A stretch of DNA of 64,000 nt. It comes from Anseranas semipalmata (Eukaryota > Chordata > Aves > Anseriformes > Anseranatidae). The stretch is from NCBI GenBank assembly GCA_013399115.1, contig VXAA01007177.1, forward strand, positions 846,912 to 910,911, read 5' to 3'. The notes below the pieces were generated by a model. It made no database searches. It was given only the letters and a program-made list of their open reading frames with translations, and was not told the origin of the DNA. Positions within the stretch are counted from its first letter, which is position 1; every line of letters starts with the position of its first letter. Positions 46,543-59,112 of the stretch are shown piece after piece. The position numbers and the translations under genes were made by a program.

Positions 46543-49500
46543 ATAGGAGGTGATTGCAGGCAGCCTGGCACTGGACAGTAAGGAAAAGCTATAGACATGC
46601 ATGTTTCAGGATACAGTAATGTACTTCATATTTATGAAAAATAATTCTCATCCAGCTGATTGGACATCTTTTTGTTATATCCCGTACTGTGCTCCTCATT
46701 TGTACACACTGCAGATAAAAACTATGTGGTAAGCATGACTGGAGAGGTTTAATTTTTAAAAGCAAAAATAGCTATAAAGTACAAAGCTGCTGCTGCATGA
46801 TACTTTATTGCAATCACTATATCATTCCTGTGACAATTTGTCACAATATATTGTGAATAAAATTTTTCTATAGAAATTTAATGATTAAAAAATTACATTT
46901 ATGAAACATTCAATGCTTACAGCCTGCTTTATGGCTGTTTTTGTTATTTAACATGCTATTTTTGGCAATTTTATTCACATTCAAGCATTCTGTGTAAACA
47001 AATAAAGCCCAGCTATAGTTTATTTTGTAATCTCCTGGCTACTTATGTGACGGTAGGCTTAGGATGGTTTATGGAAGAATGCAAAATGCACTGTTGAGAA
47101 TTTTACAATCCCTCACCTTCCATCTTTACTTGTAAGTAAACCTGTGGACAGTTTGTTAAGGGTGGGTGAACTTGCTTATTATTTCTTACAGCACAATACC
47201 AAGGACATGCTTGTTGTAAAAGTGAATTTCAAATATTGTACAAAAATTTTGATGTTGCCTACTTATTTCTTTATGTTCCATTCCTGAACTAAACATTTTG
47301 TAAAACTGTTAATTCTGTAAACAGCTGCATGTTTAAAAGATCATTGATGGTCTTGTAAACTTAATCTAATATATTTTAGATATTTTAATTTTTCCCACTT
47401 GGGAATACATGTAGTGTTTAGAAAATAGTTCATGACATTTTCATATAAGGTTATATAACTTTTCATACATAAACATGAACTTTGTTGTAGTAAAATTCTC
47501 TAAACCAAACAATGTTTTAATCTAGGACTTCAATTAATCTATTCTTTAAATCTATTTTTATGTGACCCTTTAAAGATATACAAAAATGCATTGCTAATAC
47601 ATAGCAATAAATACTTTGGGTACTGACAATTAACTTCTTTGGAGTGTGTATATATAAAATCACATAAACTTGTATTCATTTTTTTTTTTCCTGTGGTATG
47701 TTGTACTAAAAATTCAAATGACTGATTTTTGGTTTTTGCACCATTTTTTAATGATCTCTTTTTTCATTTATTTTCCTTTTACATTGGTACCAATTTTGCT
47801 GTAAAAGAATGCTGCTTAATTTAAATAGATCTTTTGGTTAAATATTTCGTTAGTGGTAAAAATTTTAGAAGGTTACAAATTGTAGCAAAGGGGAGACCAT
47901 AGATAGTCACTATTTGTGAGACTTTTCATAGCAGCTTTTTTTCTTTCATGCTCAAAATATACCTTTTTAGGTCTGCAAAGAAGAAAACAGTTTCGGCTCA
48001 TTTCAGCTGCTAGAATGTTTTGTGTAGTTAAAAAAAAAAAAAAAGCTTTATGATGGTCACTGTTGTAATCTTCACTTATAACAAGATTTAAGATCGTCTT
48101 GTATGTATTATAGTAAATAGATGATTTTGAGAATTAAGGCTCTTAAGAGTTTGATTTGCTCCATTTTCATAAAATAAAATTTGCCTTTCCCACTTATGTC
48201 CTAGGTATTGTACTTCTAATTATGACTTGGATTATCATTCTAGATTACTATGTTACCATAACTCGGCTGCTGTTTGAAGTACATGTATATTATAAATTAT
48301 CTTGATATTGTGTTATATTCTTGCAATTAATTATCTTTTCTAAGAAAACATAAAAAAGAGAAGTCAACCCTATTCCTATTGCAAAGCACACAGGAATTAA
48401 TAGTACAATAAAGTCTGTCCTGTAAATTGTAGTATTCTTAACTTGTTCTACTTTACATCTGTTGTCTATATAGCTTTTATTTATAGTTGTCAGTCTAACA
48501 TTGGCATGTTTAGCAAAGAAAATGAAACTTCAAGAGTTTTATAAACTATTTCTAGGTTGCTAAAGAATTTATTTTTCTACTATATATGGTATAGACAAAG
48601 CATCACCTGTACAGGAAACAAGTCTATTTCTAACAGAAGTAAGCTTAAAAATAAATGCCAGTCATATCCATATTTAAAAGTTCTATCTATAAAGTATCTC
48701 CAGTCTTTGTAATGTGAATTACATTTTAAACTTTCTATAAATTCCAAGGTGTTTGCCATAATATTTATCTAATCTTTGAATACTAATTTTTAGGGTAATC
48801 CACATTCCATTTCACGAACTTTCACATTGAACTCGCGATCAATAACATTCTTCTTGTGTACGATGTTATGGCTAAAACACATATTTCACGATTTGCTAAA
48901 AACTAACACTTCTATTTGGCCAAATATGAGTGTTATTACATTTACTGGATTAGAAGAAAAATAATAAGAAAGCAGGGCATGTGACCCTTGATTGTCACAT
49001 GGCAGGGTTCCTGCATACTATTTGCATTGTACAAGTGTTATATGCAGGAATGTGGATGTGTATCTGTGTAATATATACACTTTGATATTTTTGACGTGTT
49101 TATGGACACAAGCACATGTGCACAGGCTTGCATGCACATACACCCACATAGTAAAGTTTCTAAAAGATACTAGGAAATTATACCATCATTATTAAAGTAT
49201 ATAATAGAGCTTTCTCTATTATTTTTGTTAGTGCTATAAAATGAGGAGGCATGTCATTATATACAAATTCCTCATACTTTGGCTCATGTAGTCCCTTCTA
49301 GTTTTAATGGAAATACAAACAATAACAACTATATTTTTTAATGTGAGCATTTTTACAGTAATATCTATCTTGATAAAAATACAATGTATATTATTTTCAG
49401 TTGAGCATCTCAGTGACACTTTATGGAGTAGTTCGTCTTTTTTATGTAACTTTGGTATAGACATTCTGCAGTGTATTGTTTTTCAATGTCTTAGCAATTT

Positions 49501-50005
49501 TAAAGTCCCACACTTGAGTTACAAAAGTGCCATTTTAAGTAATGGTTAACAGGTTGTTTTAAAATTCCTTACCCTCCATGATCTTGTGGAATTTTAACGT
49601 ATATAGTGTAAATAGATTGCAGATGTCAACTTAAGTGAACAGAAACTTCTTTTGTTGTATGTTTTCTCCATTATTTGAATACTGGTTGCTAGAAAATTAT
49701 AGCTATGTTTATTTTTAGTTGCTGGAGTTTAGCTTCGAATATTTATGATGAATACAGAAAAATTACCAATTGGAGATGAAAAACGATTTGGCCTTAGCTT
49801 CCATGCTTATTTCAGTAATTGTGATGCTGTTTGTCAACTGAAAAAATTACATATATATAAAATTTTTAAAGTTAAAATTTTGTTCTTTGTTTATAATGTA
49901 ATCCTTTGTTGCTACATCGACAGAATACTGCAGTGGATTAAATATCAGTGAAGCTTATTCTGTATAAAAGATGCAATGAATAAAATACTAAGATGCTTAC
50001 TGTGT
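46543..50005 (+). other. ARHGAP5: ARHGAP5 3'UTR (predicted extent)
   Basis: A long AT-rich stretch without CR1 insertions follows the stop codon. AATAAA occurs at 46856, 47001, 47606, 48173, 48407, 48650 and 49979. Pumilio-type motifs UGUANAUA are seen at 47647-47654 and 49607-49614. The last hexamer is followed by a GT-rich stretch, so I place the distal end near 50,005. The extent is inferred; shorter forms are likely. Confidence 0.65.
49979..49984 (+). terminator. ARHGAP5: Probable distal ARHGAP5 polyadenylation signal
   Basis: AATAAA is followed within 20-40 nt by TTACTGTGTATAATGTTCAG, a GT/T-rich downstream element. A G-rich run lies 150 nt further on. It is the last canonical hexamer of the AT-rich block after the stop codon. 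Confidence 0.55.
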
Positions 50006-50137
50006 ATAATGTTCAGTTTAGTTGCCTACTAAATTTTTGAAGGCAAAAGCACCCTATTATCTCTTTCGCATACACAGAGCTGAAGTTTAGCAGTAAATCT
50101 TGCTGAACTGAATGCATCAGATGTTTAAGGAATTCCT

Positions 50138-50163
50138 GGGGGAGGGAGGGAGGTGGGGTGGGG
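50138..50163 (+). promoter_or_regulatory. G-quadruplex / MAZ-like G-rich run past the gene end
   Basis: Five G-tracts (GGGGGAGGGAGGG, then GGGG, T, GGGG) lie on the sense strand about 155 nt after the distal poly(A) signal. G-rich pause sites of this kind are known to favour termination of RNA polymerase II; the role here is inferred. Confidence 0.45.
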
Positions 50164-52151
50164 AAGGAGTCTCTCTTTTTGGATCCCTTAGACTTCTTTT
50201 AAACTGCAGAATTTTGCAAGCGATTTGCACAACGATGAAGGTACTCTACCCTGTTCTGTAGGTTATGTGCCCCTCCTGCAGGCAGGGCACGTGCAGACCT
50301 CCGGAGTGACAGGATGGAAGATGTTCTGTGTAGCTGCGTAATGCTTGTTAAATTCTGTGGCTCGTATGATCTCTCCCATTTTTCACTTGATTGAGCTGCT
50401 CAGCAAGAAAGGCTGTGATTATGGAAATCGGTTTTTCAGATTTCTACCAAGAGGAATGGTTAAAAAATGAAAAGGCTCTTTTGAAATTATTTTTTTCCTA
50501 CGGAATTTTTAAACCTGCAGTAAAAACCATGCGTTTTGAGGTCAGCTTTAAGTTTTCAGTTTTACATCATTGGTCGTAATTCTCCTAACTGTATGGGATA
50601 AATCCAACTTTGAATTGAAAACTTGATCCTAGTACTGCTTTTAGTTCTTGTGCGTGCAACATGTATGCTTAGTTTTGTTTCTTCAAAGCATCTTGAGTTA
50701 CGTGGCTAGCGCAGAAGTAACTGCAAAAACTTCCTGGCAGCCTTCAAATCTGATCACTGTTCATGTTTTATTATAAATCGTAACACTCTCAGATACTGGA
50801 ACATTTTAATCTCAAATCGGATGCATCTTACCTCTAACTCAGTGTGAAAATCTCAGATTGCTGTACCAAAAAACATCATCTCTGCTGAATCTGAAGCATA
50901 ATGCTGTATTCAGGCTCTGCGACAGACTGCTATTTTCTGATATACAGCTGTCCTAGAGAAACAACATGTAAAATAAGTACTCATTTGTGTCAATTTTTTC
51001 CTTCAAGTAGTGTGTAGAGTTTCCAAGGAATCAGAAGAGATGTATTTGGTCTGTCATCATGGCAAGGGAGAGCGAACACTTCCCTTTTTTTTGGTATTGA
51101 CAAATTCTTTCCCAAGTATGTGGATGGTGCATGTTATAGCTGTTACCCATATGTTTCTCATCTTCCTTTTGAGATGCAATGCATGTGTTTGGACCTGGTG
51201 TTTTTGTTGCTGAATTGAATGTTACTGGTGCCTAGCAACATTCTGGTGCTCTTACATTATGGAATAGGGTTTAATATACCTGGTTACATTCATAATAATT
51301 TGTCCCTTACTATTTTTCATTTGTGATTTAGAAAATACAGAGAATTAAAGACTTTCACTGAATGCCTACAGTGCAGTAACTTTTGCTTTTTCAGTCTTCA
51401 GGTATGATAATGATGAAAGGCCGTTGCTACTTACAAGCTGTTGAATTACGAAGAGGTGGGAAGGGAGTCCCGCGGTGGTATTTCCAGCCGTGACCGCGTG
51501 ATATTGCTAAGTAGTCTGTATTTGATCTCTAGGATGCTGCACATAGATATTTGAGATGCAAAGCTCTGCAAATCTTGTCATGTTAACAGTTGCCCTGGTT
51601 TTCTCTGTGTTTCTCTTTACCTGTCATTAGCGGTGACTTGTGACAAGTACAGAGCAGACAAGGTGGCTGAGGAGCATTCCTGGGACGGCCTTGTCACTGC
51701 TTCAGGGGCACGCAGGCTTACTTGAGGAGTACCTCTCTTGTGGCCAACCAATTTAAATAGGGGGGCTGCAGCTTATATTTGCCTCTGAATAATAGTATCC
51801 CAATCTATCTATCTTCTGCTTCACAAATGAAGAGCTGAAGGGAAAGCAAACTAGGTGTTCTCATCTTCTCCTGCAGTTCTCTCAGCGTTGCAACTGATGA
51901 GAATTGTCTGGGACTCCTAAATTGCTCTTGCAGGGTTTTACTTAATTAAATTTAGAAAATGTATGGAATGATGAGTTATCAGCTGAGGTTGTTTGGTTAA
52001 TTGATACTGAGTGCAGTGAATTGGTGAAGCACTGTGGAAAAACCAAGCTGCTATTAAGTTACAGTTGGTGTGACCTGACTCCGCAGTGACCACCCTGTTG
52101 ACCCCATGCAAGTGTTGGGAATGCAAAAGAGATCAAGAAACCCCCCTCAGG

Positions 52152-52183
52152 AAAAANAAAAAAAAAAAAAAAAAAAAAAAAAA
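52152..52183. repeat. Poly-A run with an ambiguous base
   Basis: Five A, one N (52157) and twenty-six A, then CAAACAAAC. It could be a retroposon tail, but the 500 bases before it show no recognisable parent. The run length is uncertain because of the N. Confidence 0.9.
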
Positions 52184-55100
52184 CAAACAAACTATTTTGA
52201 ATGACTGCTTCTTAAAATAAAATCCTTAGATAAGGATATTAAACATAGAATGTAGCAAAATTGTGAAGAACAGAATGTCTGTGGCTCATTACTGAAATAC
52301 GTATGTGTATACAGCCATGCTTTTTCTAAACTTAGTAAAGAAGTAGATGTTGATAACAGTGTTTCTAAAATACTAACAGGTGGCCAGTCCGCTACAGATA
52401 ATTATTGCTTACAATTCAGGTATTAAGTTTTGAAAACTGAATATAAACAGCTGTATCTAATTTTGTTATCCTGTCTGTGAGTTGTCTAGCTCTAACTGGT
52501 CTAATTTCGTCATCCTATGTGGTCACGTAAATAAGCCTGATCTTACGTCCTTTTTATGAAAAGTTTCTTTATCATTTCACAGATTACTTTCTTAATTGCT
52601 TCTTCTCTCTCTCTTTTTTCTTTAAGTCAAAACTTAGAATTTATAACATGATCATAATAGTTGTCTCTTGGAGAACGCTCTGGGTCCCACAAGGTTTATA
52701 AAAGTCTGTCAATATTCTCATGTCCCCTGTTGTCTGCACTCACCTGCGATTTCGGCTCTGCAGGACCCAGAGTGACGTGACCCTTGTCCGTGTCTGGAGA
52801 TGCAGATTGCTAGGAGGTAGACATCGCTGTGATCCTTTCCCATGTCCTAACCTGTGTTTAATGATAGAGTGCTGGAAAGAATATTTCAGAGCCAGTTTAA
52901 AAAGGATGAAGGATAAATGTTACAAATTCTTAGCATATCAGTGATGCTTGCCTGCACTGGGTTTCATTTCTGTGCTGGAGGTTTGTTTTCAGGGAGTTTT
53001 GAAGACTTCCAGTGATAGTGTAAAGGGAGGGGGAGATTGGCAAGGTCTTGCCTATATCCTTTCTGATCTCAAGGGCCAGTGTTGCTCTTGCAGAGTTCGG
53101 GGCACCGAGTTCCCTGTGTCTGATGGGGAGTTTCAGCCCCACAGAAGAGGGTCATGGATTAGCATGTGGCTGTCAACCCAAATCAGTATGACTAAAATGG
53201 GGATATACATACCAACTTTAGTTTGTTCATTGGTGTCCCTGTTCCTGAAGCATGCTGCCCTGAGAGTCTTTTGTTGCTGTTTTTTAACATAAAATAGCTT
53301 TGATTGGTATTGCCTCTGTGATCTGCAGTTTTAAGCCATCTTACCATCTCTTTGGAGCTGGCCAGATGTACGTACCAGGGCACAAAGCTTCCCTGGCCTG
53401 GGGTACTTCTAGGGAAGCAGACATCAAACTCTGTTCTCCTTGGGCATGTACACGGTGCTGTCAAGCATTATTTTGTTTTCTGTCTTCTTTTCAAAGAGGC
53501 AGTTCGTAAGAAAAATGAGAGGGCTGTACTGTTACCTGCCAGAGGTGTATTTTTGTAGCATGATAGTGACACTGTGCAGTAAATACCCAAATCACTGCAT
53601 GAGGACATGAAAGAAGTGTATGAAGATGTGAATCCTGCTGGAATCATTTGGAAGACTGTTTGTGACAGAGTAAGTGATTTGTGGAACAAATTGTCCTCTC
53701 AGTCATGGCTGTTCTTCCTCTTGGAGGGAAACTAATGTTTTCTTCTCCAGGAGGAAGGTGAACTGGTGTGCGTGTAATGTGATTGGCAAAGCTGAGCTCT
53801 GGCCCAGTGGGGAAATGAGCAAACAGCTTGACACTAGAGACACCCAGAAAGACTCTGCAGACATCCATGTCCGTATCCTAGTATTCAAAGTACTGGGAGG
53901 AGCTAGTTGCTTCTGGTTTTCTCTGAGGCCACCTGCCCCTCATAAGCTGAGGGGCAGGGTCTCACAGCCCCCTTTGAATTTTGACCACTGCCACACTTCC
54001 AGTATTCCACTTAAAACACTGGCTGCCATACAGGTGTTTTGAGCTACTGATCTGTAAATAGGTTGTTTGATTTCCTGAGGTACTCTTTTTTCATATTTAT
54101 TTACTTATCCCCCACTCCAGGGAACAGCAGAGCTGCTCAGCTAGAGGTTCCTCAATATGAATGAAGAGATTCTGCTGCAGGGCATTCTCATCTGGGAGTA
54201 CTTGGCTTTAGATCTTGCCTCTCCTGCTTTGCACTACAAGAATGTAGGTTTGTTAACTTCTGGGCTTGCTACAAAACCTATTTTTTTCCTCCTTAAACTT
54301 GCTGAGGAGGAGTGGGCTGAGGTGAATGTCTACAGGCAGTTATTCACCTCTGTGCACTGATTTATGGGACAGGTACCCAGAGCCCTAGGATGGCAAATCT
54401 TCTTCAGAAATGTAAAGAAAAAAATTGCGTACAACTTCTAGGAGCCTGACTTCCCCTCCCTCCCCTTCTGATGTACTAATTAAGGAAGCTTACAGCTATT
54501 CTTGCACTGAACAATAGTAAAAAGTAAGTTCTGAACTCATTTAGAGGGTAAATGTCTCTGTGATGAATTGTCCTGAAAGGGGGAGTGGGAGGAAAAAAAC
54601 AAAAAAGCAACTGCTCTGTTGCAGGTAAGTGTTGCCCATACAGCTATCAACTGAAGTGAATCTTAAACTAAATTGAAGGAAATATTTATGATGGATATTT
54701 TTCCCCTCCCAGTGTTTTCAGTGGCTTCTGATTATTTTTATGTTATGAGGACATGTGCCAGCCATTTCTAGCACTGCACTGATCTTAACTGCCACCACAT
54801 CATGCCTGATGAGGAGACCAAGGAGATGCCGAAGACAGTTCGCACCAGCCTTTCCCTTTCCATGTAAGAGCCGAGAGCTTTAAAAGAAACACCTGCTTAA
54901 GGAAGTCTTTTCTGGTTTCACGTTGTATAAGTGACTTCCCTACCCCGACAAAGATTCTCAGAAATATACTTGGTGTTCAGAAATATACTGCAATCTAGAC
55001 AGTTTAATCAAAAACAAAAAGAAAAAAAAATGTTGAATTGGAAACAACATTTTACTTGTTTCTTGGGTTAAAACAAATAATGGGAATTATGTATTCAAAG

Positions 55101-55417
55101 AAAGTTTCAGAATTAGCTAAATTTCTTTGGCGATATCAGTGAAGTATCCACATTGAAGAGAACCTTGTATTGTTAGTTTTCCTAATGGCATCACAATTTC
55201 CTGACTAACAAACGGATTCTTTCTTATGGCTTTGTGTAAGTATATTTTACATGCAGATATGCTGAAGCTATTTTTAAACCACTGCAATTGTTTTCAGTAG
55301 TTTCAAAAGCTCTTGTGCAGAGATATCTGATTACAGGAGACCCTGGATTATCCTTTCTTCTGGTGGTGAGTAAAAGGGATTTAGATGTCTTATTAAGAAT
55401 ATATTAAAATAGCTGAT

Positions 55418-55440
55418 GTTGTTCCTTAATAAGGAACAAC
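55418..55440. repeat. 23-bp near-perfect palindrome
   Basis: Arm GTTGTTCCTTA (55418-55428), a central A, and the exact inverse arm TAAGGAACAAC (55430-55440). Confidence 0.9.
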
Positions 55441-57022
55441 TGCGGTGACCTTTTTTTGCCAGACCTGGTGGAAGTTTCTCTTCAGCTGCAACTGGCACTT
55501 CTGCACCTGCAACGTCTGGAGCACCCGTGCACAAAGCAGAGCCTGGTCTGTGTGCAGCTCCAGGAGAGATGCAATAGGTAGAGCACGTAAAAGCACGCCG
55601 TCCTTTTTTTCTTACCAAAAACTTGACTACTAGGATGACCGTCATAGCCTATGCTTTATTGTCTTATTTCATTATCTGGCAGAGTATAAATGCCAACTTT
55701 ATATTTTCTACACTGTTTCTCAAAAATATGTAGCTGACCTGTGTTCATACATGCGCTGTATTCTCATTTCTGACCTATACGCAGCTCCTTTTAAAAGAGA
55801 AGTTCTCTACACACGCACAAATCATACTCGACGCAATGGCTGTATTAGCTCAAACTAGCAGGTATTTTGGTGGGAGTTATCTGATAGAAGTTAGACCAAG
55901 TCTTGTGTTATCATTAGGATATTTCTCTCCTTCACCTTAAAAGTGAAACAGAAGCTCACCTTAAATGAAAATGTTGTACTGCCTCCTTTGGTCAAGGTTC
56001 AATTAGCAAGGAAGGAATTACTGTTTTCATTCACTTGTGAAGTCCCTGCAGACAGCTTCTATTTGATGAGCGAAAATCTTACATATGTGCATGTATGCAC
56101 ACAGTTATGAAAATGGCTTTCTGGCACTGTGTAGTTCCCTCTACTTATTAATCTGTAATTTCTGTGTCCCCAAATGTCTCACATTCTGCTATATATAGCA
56201 CAACATACTGAGGTTTCCACGTTGTGTTGGAAACCAAAATTCAAAATTTCTGTAAGTATATGATTTTTAATCTAGGTCTGCTTTTGGAAGAACATCCAGT
56301 TTTATTCATATATTTGGTATTCAAGAAGCAGGGGACAAAGTTGTGGTGAGTGATTTTAGCTTTGAAAAATCTGGGAGTTCTTGTATTGGGAATCAGCCCC
56401 TATTCCCTATCTGTGGCAGGCATGGAAAAATGAGGATGATTATACCTGCATGAGATCCTCGTGTAAACATCTGCACTGAGCAGAAAATAAAGAAGACCCT
56501 TTCCCTTTCACCTGGGAAAAACAGTTGCTTTGTAAAAAGGTAGGAAAATGCACAGGCATGAGTATACCAGTCTTTTCAAATCTAGGGATCTAGTCTGTGT
56601 TTAAAAATAATAATAGTGATAGAAGAATTGTATATCATTGAGAATAATAATAATAAAAAAAGTCATAAAATAAGGAACCTAATTTGGAACTGGGTAAAAG
56701 CTAGAATTAAGGCAGAGGTCTTAAAAGAGGAAAGAGCTTAGTTTTTAGATAAGGTGAAGATCCACTTAAAGATGCAAAAGTAAACTACTTCAGAGGAGAT
56801 GGACACAAATATTACTATAAGGGTTCTAGCTCAAGATATGCAAGTGGGTCTATTTGACTTGAGTCTGTAATTGGCTACTTTTGTGTATTCAAATTGTTGT
56901 ACTGGTTTAATCAATACAAATGCTGACTAGGTTTTAAGATTTATACAGGTATTGAGATATAGCAATATAGATGCAACGTGGTCCACAACATGGTGGATCC
57001 ACAAGAGGTACTATAGATACAA

Positions 57023-57070
57023 ATGTTACCTTAGAATCTACAAGGATGTTACCTTAGAGTCTACAAGGAT
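57023..57070. repeat. Tandem duplication, 23-bp unit, 2 copies
   Basis: GTTACCTTAGAATCTACAAG is repeated 23 bases later with a single A/G difference. Confidence 0.85.
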
Positions 57071-57089
57071 GTAGACCTTGAACATTTTT

Positions 57090-57565
57090 GTCTCTCTGAT
57101 GGAACTTTCTCTATACTTTTCTTCAAAACCTGTGAAATAGATTCCACAGCTTTGTCCATGTCTTATTTCAGTGGTTCAGTATCCTTATGGGAAAAAAGGT
57201 TTTCCTGGTAGCCAAGCTAAATCTTCTTTACTGCAAGATAAACTCATTTCTTCTAGTTCTATTGCAGGTGGACCCGGTGAATATTTATCACTGTCAGCTT
57301 TATGGTGACCTTTAGATGCTGAAAGACTGCTACGTCCTATTTCTTTCCACAGCTGTCTTTTCTTTGTCTAAGTAACACATTCCTGTAAGCTTGTTTACAG
57401 GTTGTGTTTATAAGCCCTGTAGTATTTGTGTTGCTTTTTGTGGCCTGTCTTTTACAGCTATATAACTTAATGTTGATGGTCCAAACTGGGCAGTCCTGAC
57501 CACTCTTACTGGCACAGAGTACAGCAGTATAACATCTCTTGCATCTTGTAGGTAATGTGTAGGGC
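57090..57565 (-). mobile_element. Ancient CR1-like remnant
   Basis: Loose antisense CR1 landmarks occur in order: GGTTTTCCTGGTAGCCAAGC, CCAAACTGGGCAGTCCTGAC, and GGCACAGAGTACAGCAGTAT followed by a CTCTTGCATCTTG segment (compare the CR1 antisense 'cagagtagagcg ... cctcccgtgtcttg'). Strong divergence suggests an old insertion. Confidence 0.5.
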
Positions 57566-58422
57566 TGATTAGCCCTGAAGCTTATATTCTATAAACCCCA
57601 AATTTTATTACCAGCGTAGACTATCAGAATGGTATCTTTCAAAGAGGGGGATTCAGGGTGCTGGTGCGGTGTGACCCGTTGGGTTCCGGGTGCCTTCTCA
57701 GTGCAGTTCTGCCTTTCAAAGAAGTCAAGAGGCAGGAGATTTTGTTATTCGGCACTCCTGAGATACTAGCTATTAAATCGTGCTGCAGCTCTGTGATCCA
57801 GCTCTGTCACTGAGAAGGATGATAGAGAAAGCATAAAAGAGACAGTCAACCTTGGATAAAAGCAAAGGCAGCCTTTCAATGTGGTTACTGAATTAAGTGA
57901 TCCCAAATAGGAGGTGTGGCTCTCCTTAAAGCACAGACACTTAATTCAGATGTGCTGTTTTCCATCATGGTTGTCTTGCTTTAAAAATATTGAAATTGCT
58001 TTGCTCAGTCAAGATTCTAGAATTAATGTTTTTTCTTTAGAGGATGCTTCTAACATTCAAGAGAAATATAGTTAGGTGTCGTAAGTTAGATGTCATCACT
58101 TCTGTATTACTTTGGTGTATTCAAAATGTTAGAATGCTTCCTGTTTCTCAGCATACCTAATCCACGTTTTATAACTCCTCATTTCTATCAATTTTTAGAA
58201 TAAGAATTTTCTTGCGGCATTTTTAGCTTTGTCTGCAAAGAGATATGTGCTGTTGTATAAACAATGCAAATATTTTTGGCACTGAATCCCATAATAAAGA
58301 TCTCATTTAGTACATGCTAATTGAAGATTTAATGTCATGTTTCCATAAGATTTGTTGACTATTAAATTTATGGCTGCCTTCATCAGTTCCAGGGCTAGAT
58401 AAAAGCAACAACAACAACAAAA

Positions 58423-58447
58423 CAACCAACCAAAAAAAAAAAAAAAA
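58423..58447. repeat. A-rich simple sequence
   Basis: CAAC repeats at about 58406-58432 pass into a run of A ending at 58447. Confidence 0.8.
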
Positions 58448-59011
58448 CCCTTTAATTTGTGAAAGAAACACCAGGGTCTGAAAGTCTATGATTTGGCTTT
58501 TTAAACACACAGCTGTCCTCCTTTCATTTTTTCCCTTCCTTCACATTCACAAGAAGCTAAATCCACAAGAAGCACTGCAGCGTGACTTCTCGTTGCACTT
58601 TTTAGCAATGCAGGCCATTAATCAGGTTATGCTGGTTTGGGACTCTGGTGCCAATAGCCCTCCCTTCAGCCTTCACTGTTGACACTGCATTCCAAAATAA
58701 GGAAGCAGCAGTTTCTCAAATGACAAAGCAACCAACTTACAGGACATCTGTAAAAGATAATAAGATGATAGGATTGCTTTAAGAAAAATATCCTATTAGG
58801 AACCACATTTCTGTAATGTTCTTGTTGATACATTTATAGATAGAGCTATGCATACATGATATGCAATGCATTGTATATCATGCTAGAAATGCAGTAGGTG
58901 TGAACGTGAGGGTGTTATTGCCAAAAGTTTGGGATAACCATAGGACCCATTGTTTGTGAAGCCACTGCTGAAAGCAATAGTACATATACAATATAGTGTG
59001 TGTGTGTATAC

Positions 59012-59112
59012 TTATAGATATGGTAATATATATTACCATATATATGCCAATAGTATATATACCATTACCATATACATATGGTAATATACATATTACCATA
59101 ACATATCTATAA
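59012..59112. repeat. Nested AT-rich palindromes
   Basis: A perfect 24-bp palindrome lies at 59018-59041 (centre 59029/59030). A second hairpin has arms ATTACCATAT (59064-59073) and ATATGGTAAT (59076-59085). The outer flanks TTATAGATATGG (59012 on) and, inverted, CCATAACATATCTATAA (59096-59112) also pair, apart from a 5-nt bulge. A short TG repeat lies just before, at about 58996-59008. Confidence 0.85.

Noticed and set aside
53674..54042. 122-codon open frame in the intergenic region
   Set aside because: Several overlapping frames on both strands here are similarly open, composition is mixed, and no family is recognised.
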